Positions 25,501 to 35,400 of a stretch of DNA of 64,000 nucleotides are shown one piece after another. The stretch is from Amblyornis subalaris (lineage: Eukaryota > Chordata > Aves > Passeriformes > Ptilonorhynchidae): NCBI GenBank assembly GCA_018881555.1, contig JACAXG010000052.1:3038001-3102000 (forward strand), in the 5' to 3' direction. The translations under genes and the position numbers were made by a program. A model generated the notes under the pieces. The model was given only the letters and a program-made list of their open reading frames with translations. It was not told the DNA's origin and searched no databases. How positions within the stretch are numbered: the stretch's first letter is position 1; every line of letters starts with the position of its first letter.

Positions 25501-27670
25501 AAATAGAAGCAAGCTTATGTCTGATCCAGATCACACCTTTCCCTACTGGCAGCTGGCAGATATAATGTTAATGATGATAGACTTAAGTTGTGTATTATTT
25601 ACTGGCTGGTATGGGCCTTGCGTGAGACCCATTTGCACATCTTCCCTTAAAACAAGTGCAGAAAGTTAATTCACTAGTACTGTCCAGGGAAAACTCCTTT
25701 TTGGTACAGTTTGGCAAAGGGGCATTGAGAAGTGATTGCATGTATTTATGTGCATCGTGAGCAATTCTCTCTACTTTCTGTAGCAAAAAAGGATCATTGT
25801 TTCTTGAGGCTGACAAGGATGGGAAGCAGCGTGGCTGCTTGCAGCCTTCAGCACTTGCAGACGTTCTTAAATAACTCCCCTGGCTTCACCAGTCTACTCA
25901 GCATGGAGACCTAACAGCTTGCTTCTGTAGCTCCTGTGCACTCATTCAATGGCACCTTTGTCCCATGAAAGCAGCCGTTTCTGACTGGTTTCTTTTTGCT
26001 TGCATCTCCTTAACCTCATTCACACTTCCCAAAACCACCAGTTAGCTCTGTTGGACAAATCTTGCCTTTCAAGAAGAGTAGCAAGGGCAAGAAAACCGGT
26101 TCAGGTTTCAGGCCTGACCTTTATTAATTAATGTGTCTGCCTAATGTGTTTGGGAGGACTCCATTCAGTGACATAGACAAGTCCCTTCTGGACCCATGGT
26201 CCTAAGTTCAAGGAAAAGCTTGGTTGTTAGAGCAAGGTACAGCATGAAGGGAGGTTAAAATGCACTGGCATGCTTTATGGGCTTTCCTCCACCTTGCTTG
26301 CCAGTTGCATTCCATTACTCACTTGTCCTCCACCTTTTTTATCTCATTTGCTAAACCATCTCTTGCCTGCATCCCTTCATCCTTTCCCGTTTGATGTTCG
26401 TTAGGCCAGTAATTACTTCTAATTCAGAGCTTATGAACTGAGGCTGGTATTTATAAACCTTGGTGCCAGGAGTTCAACAGTTGTTCTTAGATGTCCAAGA
26501 GAAAGTCAAAGCTGTTGACATAAGTAGGAGTCACGAACTCTTGATGTATAAAAGTCCTGTGCTGCAGTTTGCACACTGCAGCGAGGGGTGAGGAGGAGAT
26601 ATCTGTTAGGCTTTCGGCCAGTGGGTTATTCACATGGCTCGTTTCAGGGAGGAGAATAGCTTTAAAGGCTGTTTTCCCCCAGCAGCTGCAGCCATGCTGA
26701 TGAGAAAACAGAGTAGTTTACAGCAGCTGGCAGCAGCAAAGCAGCCTCCTGGTCAGTCGCCTCAGCTCCCCAGTGCCTCAGCCACCCAAGTCTGGAAGCT
26801 GGAAGGAAGCGACAAATGAAGAGGGAGACAAAAAAGGATGTATATGTGGGCTGACATAAAAAATAAGGGAATAATCCGTAGAACATTGTCTTATTTACTT
26901 ACAATCTTTAGTTAGGTTTACTGCAAATATATAACAGAAAATGTCCTTGAACTGCCTGCCTTTGAATTTGCCCACTGATACATTTCCATTCCTCATCTTT
27001 TGTCCTCTCTGTACTCGCATGTGGCAGCACTTCATGATGTGCCTAAACATTGGTCTCTGATGGGGCAAACCCAGAGGGCCAAATTATCCCTGGGTGCAAA
27101 AGTACAACCCTATTGGCAACTTTGTGGCTGTGTTAGGAGTGTACAGAGTAGGACTTATCTCACCAAGCAGAAACAAGGAGAAGGTAATTGACAGTTTTTA
27201 TCCTAGCACATTCCTCTAGTAATCTAAAATCAATACCAAATGTCATAGGAGTCTCATAATATCTTAAGAGCCATTAATCTGCAATAATAATGAAACAACA
27301 CATCTTATAAAGAACAAAAGTATGTAAGATTTTTCATATACATTTATACCATCTCTTTTTATGTAGGTGTATTCACGCTTAAGCGATCAGAATTCTTGTA
27401 TAAGAACTGTATTACAGACTAAATTATGTAACCACTTCCATCATTTCAAGTTAGGCTTAGTTTCTGAGCTACCTACTTGAAACCTCTGCTGTAGGGCAAG
27501 TCAGATTAAACCTCAGTTAACATACATAGTCTTTTGCTAAATTTTTTAATTTTGTGGACAAATAATTAGCTTGTGCACCACCTGTAGCACATTTAAATAT
27601 TGGGCAGATACAAGCATAACTTTTTGTAATCAGATTCACTTTAAGGAAAAAAAAAAGGCTTTTCTCAAAG

Positions 27671-27855
27671 ACTAGTAAGGCACTGGAACGGGTTGCCCAG
27701 AGAAGTTATGGATGCCATCCCTGGAAGTGTTCAAGACCAGGCTGGATGGGGCTCTGAGCAACTGGGTCTAGTGGAAGGTGTCCCTGCCCAGGGCAGGGGG
27801 CTGAAACTAGATGATCTTGAAGATTCCTACAAATCTAAGCCTTTCTGTGATTCAA
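27671..27855 (+). mobile_element. CR1 LINE, short 3' end fragment
   Basis: Starts within AAGGCACTGGAACGGGTTGC and CCAGAGAAGTTATGGATGCC. It continues with GTGTTCAAGACCAGGCTGGA..GGGGCTCTGAGCAACTGGGT and GAAGGTGTCCCTGCCCAGGG, and ends GATGATCTTGAAGATTCCTACAAAT..TTCTGTGATTCAAT. This is the final ~185 bp of CR1 with low divergence, so it is a relatively recent 5'-truncated insertion. The minor open frame across it is not a gene. Confidence 0.93.
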
Positions 27856-29419
27856 TAAAAAAACTGAAGAATTAATGAAATATGTAGTAATAACCTCATG
27901 CTTTTAAGAAGGAACATTAGGGAACAGGGCAGAAGTAGCACTTCTTTCCAAATAGTTTTCTGGGGCTAAGTCAGCTGACTAGATGGTTCATTTGCTTTTA
28001 GATAAAATACTAGATTATCCCTAGTGCTCACGTTGAGGTTACACATTGAATATCATCATGTGTAAGTCGTGATTTTAAGAAGCACAGTCAGAATGGTGCC
28101 CATTCTGCCTGAAGCAATTAAATGTTTCAAACAATATCTAAGTTGCTGTGTGTTTGTCTCATGTAGGTCATTGTTCATTGTCAACAGCTTTTGCTTTGAT
28201 AAGCAGAAGGTGTTTACCATACATGAAGAAATAACAAGCAGTCCAAACGTAGCCAGCATTACGAAGGCACCTAAACTACGCCTGTAGAAAGCTAATAGAA
28301 GTAGTACTGTGCAACTGCAAATGCCCTGTGGTTCCAGAAGGGCTTGTTCTATCAGCNTACTGAACATATTTTAACAGTATTTTCTTTATGAAATTCTTTA
28401 ACGTAAAAAACACAGCTGAAGGTTAGTTTATAATCACCGTTCTTTTACTCAGAGGTGGTTTGCAGCTATGACATAAATTAAAATTTAAGACCAGCTTTCC
28501 CTGGATTCATCATTCATTTGTGGAGTGCTTTCTTTTCAAGAGCCCAGCTATCCATCAGTGCTACCGTTACAGCTGCGCAGCTTCTGAAGTATCTGCAACT
28601 CTCCCATTTTTCATTGTAACTCAGTCCCTTTTCTAGAGTCAGTGAACACCATAACATAAGAAAGATGGCATAATGGCAGATTTAACTATGACTTTTGGAG
28701 CTGCTCCCTAGCTGTTCACTGAACTATTCATGATGTCTAAAGGGAGCCTGTGATATGTGTTGTCCAGATCTGTGGTTAGCCAGAGCTGAGTAGGAGTGAG
28801 TACCTTTCTCTAAAATCATGTTGCAAGACCCAGAAGAAAGTGTCCTGTCTCTGACTGCAATACAAGAGAGCACAAGCTAACAAACTGCAACAGTTAGCTC
28901 TTTCAATAAATAAACATGAATTCCCCTATTTCACCTGAGCAGACAAAATAAACACATTTTTACACAAATCTCTGCCTGTCTTTTCCTTTCCTATGCCTCC
29001 GTTGCTGGGTCAGGCATCTCTCCAGTTTTGCTCTCTACTCCAGCTGCTTTCGGTGTCTCTCAGCAGTTACTAATCCTAGGTGGTATTTCATGAGCAAGAA
29101 GAAATGTCTCTTTCTCCACATCACCTCTGAAGTTTGTCTCTGGGTCTGTCCCCTGGCACAAGCAACCCCCTCAGCACTATCCCAAGTCACTCTTCTCCCA
29201 TATTTCCCCCCATGCCCATATCTTGGTTCCTTCCCCCTACCCTAATAGTTTGTGCTTTCTTCCCTTTGGAGGGCAGCAGCCAGCCTAAGAAGGAAGACAG
29301 GTCACCTGCCTTTCGGTTTTCCTCTTCTTTCCTGTCTGTTTTTGGCAGAAAACCCAGCTCTGGTGGGTAGATCTTGGCTCTCTGCCAGCCACACACCCAG
29401 CTGCTCTTACACTCCCCCG

Positions 29420-29548
29420 GCTCCACAGAACGGGGGAAAGATAAGGTCCAAGAGGTCAAGGTAAAGACAGAGAGATCACTTACCAATTACCACTACAGGC
29501 AAATAGGACTCAACGTGGGGAAAATTAATTTCTTGCTAATTAAAAGTA
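29420..29548 (+). repeat. older avian dispersed repeat, left segment (interrupted by LTR)
   Basis: From about AAGATAAGGTCCAAGAGG through GACAGAGAGATCACTTACCA, ATTACCACTACAGGCAAA, and GGACTCAACGTGGGGAAAAT to TAATTAAAAGTAGATAAG, this matches a dispersed bird repeat I recall, probably LTR-retrotransposon-derived; I do not assign a family name. The left boundary is uncertain and may lie further upstream. The repeat continues immediately after the solo LTR (30167 onward), so the LTR landed inside it. Confidence 0.55.
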
Positions 29549-29845
29549 GATAAGTGTGGCGGTGGGTTTTCCACCTACAAGGTTTCCTCCCTTATGGTGA
29601 GGAAGGTCTCTCCCCCCAGGTTCTGTTCTTGGTATATCCCTTGTTCAGTTAGCTGTCAATCTCTGTTCCTTATATGGATATGTTCTAGAGAGTTCTCCTT
29701 TCCTCGATACCCCATTGGCTTTGTTTCCCTGCTCCTCCCTTCACCTACCCTCATTGGTTTGTGTATTGTAGTTCCGCCTTTCTCTCCTCCCCCTGACCCT
29801 TATGTGATTGGTCCCTACAGTTCTCTCCGCCCCTGTTTGGTCCGG

Positions 29846-29852
29846 TATAAAA
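29846..29852 (+). promoter_or_regulatory. TATA box of the solo LTR
   Basis: TATAAAA in the context GGTATAAAACTC, downstream of several ATTGG boxes, is the expected U3 core-promoter layout. Transcription would start about 25-30 bp further on and run in the KLF12 direction. Whether it is active cannot be told from sequence. Confidence 0.6.
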
Positions 29853-30014
29853 CTCTGTGTACCCCTCTGTTCTGTGCTCTTCTGCCCCTGTTCCCGGACC
29901 CGAGCAGTAAGCCGTTGCAACCGCAGAAGAGCCACCTCCCGACTCTTTGTCCCCGGGCTTAAGGCGCGGCCTGTGCGGAACACTGCTGGGTGATAAGGAG
30001 CTGTCTGCGCCTCC

Positions 30015-30020
30015 GATAAA
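30015..30020 (+). terminator. polyadenylation-like signal in the solo LTR
   Basis: GATAAA, a one-base variant of AATAAA, lies about 165 bp after the LTR TATA box, where the R-region signal is expected. Its strength is unknown. Confidence 0.4.
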
Positions 30021-30160
30021 GGCTTTCCCTGCCGGGGAGCCTTTGGGTAGGTTGCGGCAGCCACCTCCCACTCAGCACCGCAGACCCGCGCCGAGGTACC
30101 GCCAGAGATCCATGGAGCTCTCGGGAAGGTTGCGGCGCATACCATCTGCCCGCCGCGGCA

Positions 30161-30449
30161 GATAAGGATGGTGGGAACCACCATTCCCAACCCCCTTTTC
30201 CAGGACTCAACTTTACTCCTTGATTCCCGGTTCTTCTCCCTCCCTCATCCCAGGGGGACAGCGAGTGGGGCCTGGAGGCTGTGGTTAGTCCATAATGGTT
30301 CCTCTCTGCTGCTCTTCCTCCTCACACTGTTGCCTTGCTCCACTGTGGGTTCTCTATATATAGTAGTTCCCATTCCTCCAGGGATTGCCCAGTTATGAAG
30401 AATCTTCTCCTCTCCACCTCCTCTCATGCTGGTGTCTGCAGAGCTGTTC
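30161..30449 (+). repeat. older avian dispersed repeat, middle segment
   Basis: After the target duplication the sequence resumes the repeat seen left of the LTR: CCAGGACTCAACTTTACTCC, then the TTCTTCTCCCTCCCTCATCC and GGGGACAGCGAGTGGG region, GTGGTTAGTCCATAATGG, GCTCTTCCTCCTCACACTGT and TGGTGTCTGCAGAGCTGTTC. It breaks at about 30449 into a minus-strand CR1 and resumes on the other side. Compared with the family as I remember it, a block of short GC-rich subrepeats appears to be missing near 30340-30425. Confidence 0.55.
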
Positions 30450-30643
30450 CACAGAATCACAGAATTGTTAGAGTCGGACAGAACTTCTGAAGATCATCCA
30501 CTCCAACACCCCTGACAGGACAGGGTCACCTAGAGCAAGTTACACAGGAACACATCCACGTGAGTTTTGGATGTCTCCCAAGCAGGAGGCTCCACAGCCT
30601 CCCTGGGCAGCCTGTTCCCATGCTTTGTCACCCTCAGCGTAAA
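30450..30643 (-). mobile_element. CR1 LINE, 3' fragment, minus strand, inserted in the older repeat
   Basis: The + strand reads ACAGAATCACAGAATTGTTA, then GAAGATCATCCACTCCAACA..CCCTGACAGGACAGGGTCAC, GCAGGAGGCTCCACAGCCTC and CTGGGCAGCCTGTTCCCATG, and runs to about GCGTAAAG. This is the reverse complement of the CR1 3' end. It is 5'-truncated on the right. The sequences on either side fit together as one older repeat, so this is a true insertion. Confidence 0.88.
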
Positions 30644-30860
30644 GTGTTTCTCTTTTTTCCCTTTACTCCTCTCTTGGCCGGTTGCTTTGCCTTTTCTTAA
30701 ACCTGTTTTCCCTGAGACAGCCCCACTGTCTGCAGGGTTCAGCCATTCCCTGCAGTGGGTCGGTTGGAGCTAACAGAACTGTCTGTGTCCAGCATGGGGC
30801 AGCCCTGGCTGCTCCTCATAGAAGTCCCTGCAGCTGTCACTGCCAGCATCTAGGCACTTA
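30644..30860 (+). repeat. older avian dispersed repeat, right segment
   Basis: TGTTTCTCTTTTTTCCC then ACTCCTCTCTTGGCCGG, TTTGCCTTTTCTTAAACCTG and TTTTCCCTGAGACAGCC, followed by GTCTGTGTCCAGCATGGGGC and GCTGCTCCTCATAGAAGTCC, continue the repeat interrupted at 30449. The right edge is approximate. The segment is clearly more diverged than the LTR or CR1 that interrupt its copy. Confidence 0.5.
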
Positions 30861-31551
30861 CTCCATTGCTATACAGAATGGATACTGTAAGCTGTGGATG
30901 GGTAAAACAATTCTGCAGTTCCTGATCTTCAGATGCTTGTAGGACCTGAGACTACATGACTTTTCAAAAAAATTTGTCAGCTCCCTGACATTGGTCCCCT
31001 GAACACTGGTGGCCTGTGTGAGCTTACACATGTAATGTGGAGTGAAGGATCCTTCAGAGGCTGACAATGGTGTTGAATTGTGTCAGAAATCAGGACAACT
31101 GGGTTTTAGATGCGTAAATTTTAGTTGATTGGAGTGACACGGGTTCCGTCCTGGTATCTTATGATGAACACTCAGAATCAGAGATTGCTCCTGAAATTTT
31201 GCTGTCATATGTACGCTTGAGTGTTCTGTGTTGTGCAAAGCAGATGTAGCCCTTTCCCTTTGCTTTCTGAAGATGGGCAGAGTAACTAACTTGAGGGTAA
31301 ACAGAGTTTTCCTTGGATGTTGTATGTGCAGTTATATTTCAGTACCACTGAGTGCACTGGTGTAGCGTCTGAATTCACACACCTGCATGCCCCTGGAAGT
31401 GCGCACATCCAGCTGTGGCACCGCTGGGTGACTTTGCTGACTTATCACCTGATTTGGGAAGCTCAACACAAGCGATGCTATCCAGCCAGAGCAGGCGGAT
31501 GTGTTGTGCACCCTGATATTGTTCTGGGACGAGATTAATTTCAGCGCGCTC

Positions 31552-31580
31552 ATATTAATCCATTATATGTCTCTTTCCAG
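31552..31580 (+). promoter_or_regulatory. KLF12: 3' splice site with branch-point-like motif before the second exon
   Basis: TATTAAT at 31552-31558 resembles a branch point and places the branch A about 24 nt before the exon. It is followed by a pyrimidine-rich run ending TCTCTTTCCAG. The distance and order are typical of a strong vertebrate acceptor. The branch-point call is by motif only. Confidence 0.7.
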
Positions 31581-31716
31581 CACAAATGGACCCCCGAGGC
31601 CTATCTCCCAGACAAATTAAAAGTGACAGTGATGATGACGACCTGCCAAATGTGACCTTAGATAGCGTTAATGAAACTGGATCTACAGCGCTCTCCATAG
31701 CCAGAGCAGTACAAGA
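31581..31716 (+). CDS. KLF12: KLF12 second coding exon in window (acidic linker)
   Basis: This 136 bp exon starts with CA, which joins the G left by the previous exon to make an alanine codon. It then reads QMDPRGLSPRQIKSDSDDDD, followed by LPNVTLDSVNETGSTALSIA and RAVQ, and leaves GA for a split Glu codon (phase 2). This is the KLF12 linker between the repression domain and the zinc fingers. The acceptor is a pyrimidine tract ending TCTCTTTCCAG; the donor is GA|GTAAGT, a near-ideal consensus. The IKSD at 31616-31627 fits the psi-K-x-D/E sumoylation consensus and is followed by an acidic run, typical of acidic-dependent SUMO sites; modification here is inference. The next exon should begin by completing Glu and lead into the C2H2 fingers, but I find no such sequence before the window ends. 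Confidence 0.96.
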
Positions 31717-31722
31717 GTAAGT
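31717..31722 (+). promoter_or_regulatory. KLF12: 5' splice site after the second KLF12 exon
   Basis: GTAAGT directly follows the GA of a split Glu codon, leaving the transcript in phase 2. In KLF12 the next residues after this Glu start the segment leading into the zinc fingers. Confidence 0.93.
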
Positions 31723-32343
31723 ATCACATTCCCAGAGCAAGATGAGTGTTGCTGAGGTGTTCCCAGGCCAACGGAGGCTCCGGTGCTGCAGGAGTGTCCT
31801 CCTGGCTGCGGGCTGCATACCTGCCAGCATCTCTTCTGTGGAGCTTTGTTGCCTTTAGGAAGAGATGATTGTATCTCTCATCTCTCTCTCATTCTCTTTT
31901 CCTTTCTTTCTCTCTGCCCTCATTATTAGGTTGAGTTTCAAATTGAAATTGTTTCTTCCTCTTTATTTACTTGCAAAGTTTGCAGTGGTTTTATGTCCTC
32001 TCCAAAGGGAGACCGTGTTAGATTTTCACTCAAAAAACATGTATTTTTTTCTTGACTGAAAGCAGCATCAAGAAGTTGATTCTAGTTGCTGTCAGATAGG
32101 AGCTAGCAACATTTCTCCTGAAGGACAGTGTTATTAGAAGGACGTTACTGAGGGCCTTCAAACAATTTTTCCATTGCTGTTATTTTTCAGTGTACTTTTG
32201 CTAACTGGGTAGACAAATAAGTTCTTAATTTAGTGCCTGCACTGCTTGTTTGGAAAAAAAAAGGCAGTTTATCATGAACATTAGCAATTCTGTAGATGCA
32301 TGAGCTTGTTCAGTCACTGTAGCAGCTGGAAGGGAACCAACTG

Positions 32344-32480
32344 TGAGGTAAATAAGTATTAATATCCCCGTTTTATAGGTGAGGAAAATGAGGTTATGCG
32401 TAAAGGTCACCCTGTAGGTCTGAAGCAGAGCTGGAAATAGAACTAGAGCCTCCAGGCACTGAAGCCTGTGCTAGACCTAC
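32344..32480 (+). repeat. MIR-like (CORE-SINE) remnant
   Basis: GAGGTAAATAAGTATTAATA then TCCCCGTTTTATAGGTGAGG with AAAATGAGGTTATGC, AGGTCACCCTGTAGGTCTG and GCAGAGCTGGAAATAGAACT..GAGCCTCCAGGCACTGAAGC follow the core and 3' half of the MIR consensus (the 'ATTATCCCCATTTTACAGATGAGGAAACTGAGGC' region) in order. It is heavily diverged, as expected for an amniote-age SINE. Confidence 0.8.
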
Positions 32481-35400
32481 GAAACATGTTACTTTATCTG
32501 AGAGGTTCAAAATATGGGCATTCTGGACATTATTAAATAAGAATGGGTATAGTAAAGGCCATTAGAAATTGCCACTGTATAAATTATTATAGATGCATTT
32601 TAAACGTCTTAGCATGGTATCTAAAAACCGTTTTCTTTGTTTCTGTGGACATCAACAGCTAAAAGAGCTGATGTTTCTAAGTAATTTTTGGGGAGGACTG
32701 TTTTGGGTTTTTTTTGCATTTTCACCAAACATGTACTAACTTAGCTTCTAGCCAAGCACAGTAACTGTGAACCTCAAACTGATATTCTCCTTAAGGAGAG
32801 AGAGAGGTCTTTATGGGCAGGCAAGGCAAGGTGTTGGTTCTGTGATTAGCAGGCTTCCCTTCTAACAATGATAAAGGAGGGGAAGGTTTCTTCACCAGTG
32901 AAGCTGTTGCATGATAGACAGGTCCCATATGTATTTCCAATTTTCTAGTTAAAACACCAGACCCTGAGGTGCTACGTATTTTTTTTCTCAATTTATAGCA
33001 CACATAATAAAGCAGAAAAATAAAATAACCCATCATGATTTTGCACTAAATGGTTCTGTCTAATTACTGAAAAAAGGAAATATGGAGCACTAGCAAATAA
33101 TTCTAATACATGACTGGCGGGCAGATACTGTTCTGTGTGATGGATATTGCTTGAACACTTAGAGAATTGGTGAAACCATGGAAAGCTTTTTTAGCTTTTC
33201 TATGATGTATTCCACAGTTTGTGAAGGTAAATATGTTGAGTATTACTTGGCTGGCTCTGGAGCTTAAGAATTAAATTAAGAAATTTAATAATATAGCATC
33301 AACTCATTCTTGTTACAGGTTTTATTTAAANAGTAATCTGTTAGTTTATTTTAAAAGCCTCATTAAGAAAATCTAATTTGACTGTGATCTGCAATTTGTC
33401 ATCTTTACTTCATTCTCAGTCACAGACACCACACATGCAGCTGCTGAGCTGAAAAGGAATGTTGGCACATTATGCCAACTTCACTCAATCCATTTTTTTC
33501 TTGGTCTGCAATATTGTACCCTACAGGCAGGCTCTATTTTGATTTTAGGCATCTAATATGTACCTTAATATTAGATGTTTAGCAAAGGAGTCCACTGAAA
33601 AAGAAGCTCACATTGTACATACCCTTGTTGCAGAGAGGAAAGCGCCTCTGAAGCCTTCCAAAGGGAGATCCTGTGTGCTCAATTTCAGCATCTAAACTTA
33701 GCAGACAGGAATTTCCTCTGAGGACATGGAAAGGCACCTACTGTTCTGCTGAATAACCGGGCAGCATAGGGACATGCACAGAAAGCCTGTTTCAGTAGTC
33801 AGTAAAGCGTGGGTCAAAGCTAAGTGCCTGAGGGAGGCAGGCTGGCCGTCGAGTCTGGATGACTGTCCCACAGAGTGTGTTCTTTTCTAAGTGAGCTTGT
33901 AAGCTCTTTCTTGTGAATAGTTGCAGTTAACAACAAAAAAACAACTTCTTGCATAGACTGGCTGGGAAGTACACCATGGTGCTTTCACAGTGATGGCAGC
34001 ATCCTTTGCTTCAGTACCGATTGCTGTTGTACAGGCTTGTCTTTGTTAAACACAACACCGAGCCTTGTTTGTAGATGCTGGTAGCAGGTGCAAGACAACA
34101 GTTGAACTTTACCTGTTTTCTTTTCAGACATGTTTTAAATTATTCTGCATAAGGATTATAAACATATATATATATGTATGTATATGTATTTGCCTACTGC
34201 CATCTATGCTTCGTAAGAGCAGTAAGGGATTTCAGACTCTATGGGGATTTCAGTATCTGGTGGTGGGCATTTGCTTTGGGTCCATCCTGTGCAGCCCCTC
34301 GTGCAGTGTGTGGGGCTGTGAGGGATTGCCTTGGTGCCTTGCCTTTCCTTGCCTCCTGCCTTTCCCTGTGTGCTGTCTGTGGGGCTCGGGATTCATCTTG
34401 CCTGCATGGGTATCTGCATCCAAGCCTAGTTAACCTCACCTCCCTGCATATGGGCCGGTAGCACTTGGCATGTTCAGGCGGCAATTCTTTTGCGCTATTC
34501 GTGCTAATTTAGGGACAGAGAGAGAGACTCCAGCCTGTGAGCTCCCATTCCTCTCCCTTGCCTGCAGGCAGTGCAGGCAGCTGCCTGGGACACACGTCAG
34601 CACTGCAGATCCCTGGTGTGAGGTGAGGCTACGGCAATCCACAGCGCCTGACTGGGAATCACTGTGCCAGAAGCTGGGAGTGACAGGATCGTACTGAATG
34701 CTCCCACATCTTCGCTTGCATCTCAGTCTGCAAGGTGGAGTTAGCAATGCCAAGGTTTTAACCACAACTTGAAGGAAATCAGCTAGTCAGTTTTTGGGAA
34801 GAAACTATCGTTTTAATACAGCCATTTTTAAGCTTCTGTTGGAAATTACGCTTATGTAGCTGGGTCACAGGACGGTTTGGAATGCCTGTTTGAAAGCTTT
34901 GCTTTGCATGTCGTCTTAAACTAGAAGGCATCCACCTGTGTTGCTGCTTTGCTTCAGGTCCACTGTAGTCTTAGAAGAATGAAATTCTTAGCAATAAAAA
35001 TTGTGACAATGAAACACTAAGAGCCAAACTGTTTGGCATTAGTTCTTATTTACACAAACAGAATGTAATTTGCTTGCATATTTGTAAAGTGACCAAGTAT
35101 GACTGTTTTTTCTCAGGGAAATTGCCTTCTTGCTGCAAGCTTAATGTTGGCTGAGCTTCCAGACTTCTCTGTCAGTAGTTCTTTTGGAATGACTTCATAG
35201 TCCTCCTTCAGTTCAACAAACCAAATCAATAATGTAAAGTTATAGATAAATAAAGTCATTATTTCAAGCAGAGTACTTTGGTGAAATTTCTTCCTTCGAC
35301 AGTGCTGCTTTATGGTAGTTGCTATGCCTTAGAAAATATGGACTAAGAATAATTTATTAATCTCAGATAATATGCTCTGCCTGATAATAAATACTGCAGC

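Larger units (their letters stand above)
29555..30160 (+). mobile_element. solo LTR of an avian endogenous retrovirus (606 bp)
   Basis: The element begins TGTGGCGG and ends CCGCGGCA, the imperfect terminal inverted repeats of an LTR. It is flanked by a perfect 6 bp direct repeat GATAAG (29549-29554 and 30161-30166), the target duplication left by retroviral integration; 6 bp fits beta/alpha-retrovirus-like (ERVK-type) integrases. Inside are three ATTGG (CCAAT-type) boxes near 29711-29810, TATAAAA at 29846-29852, and a GATAAA polyadenylation-like hexamer at 30015-30020. The 3' half is GC-rich with CpGs. There is no second LTR and no internal viral sequence on either side, so this is the product of LTR-LTR recombination. 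Small open frames on both strands within it are chance frames. It is in the same orientation as KLF12. Confidence 0.9.
16049..31580 (+). other. KLF12: KLF12 intron between the two exons (15,532 bp)
   Basis: The GT start and AG end agree in phase with both flanking exons. The intron contains a candidate early polyadenylation site near its 5' end, a pyrimidine-rich stretch with poly-T (18.7-19.2 kb), a CA microsatellite, a CR1 piece (27.67-27.86 kb) and the layered repeat cluster (29.4-30.85 kb). Stretches 20-27.6 kb and 27.9-29.3 kb show nothing I can assign; open frames there are short and unrelated to known families. Confidence 0.9.

Noticed and set aside
29741..30190. 149-codon minus-strand frame and other frames within the solo LTR
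   Set aside because: GC-rich LTR sequence yields open frames on both strands by chance; nothing resembles a retroviral protein.
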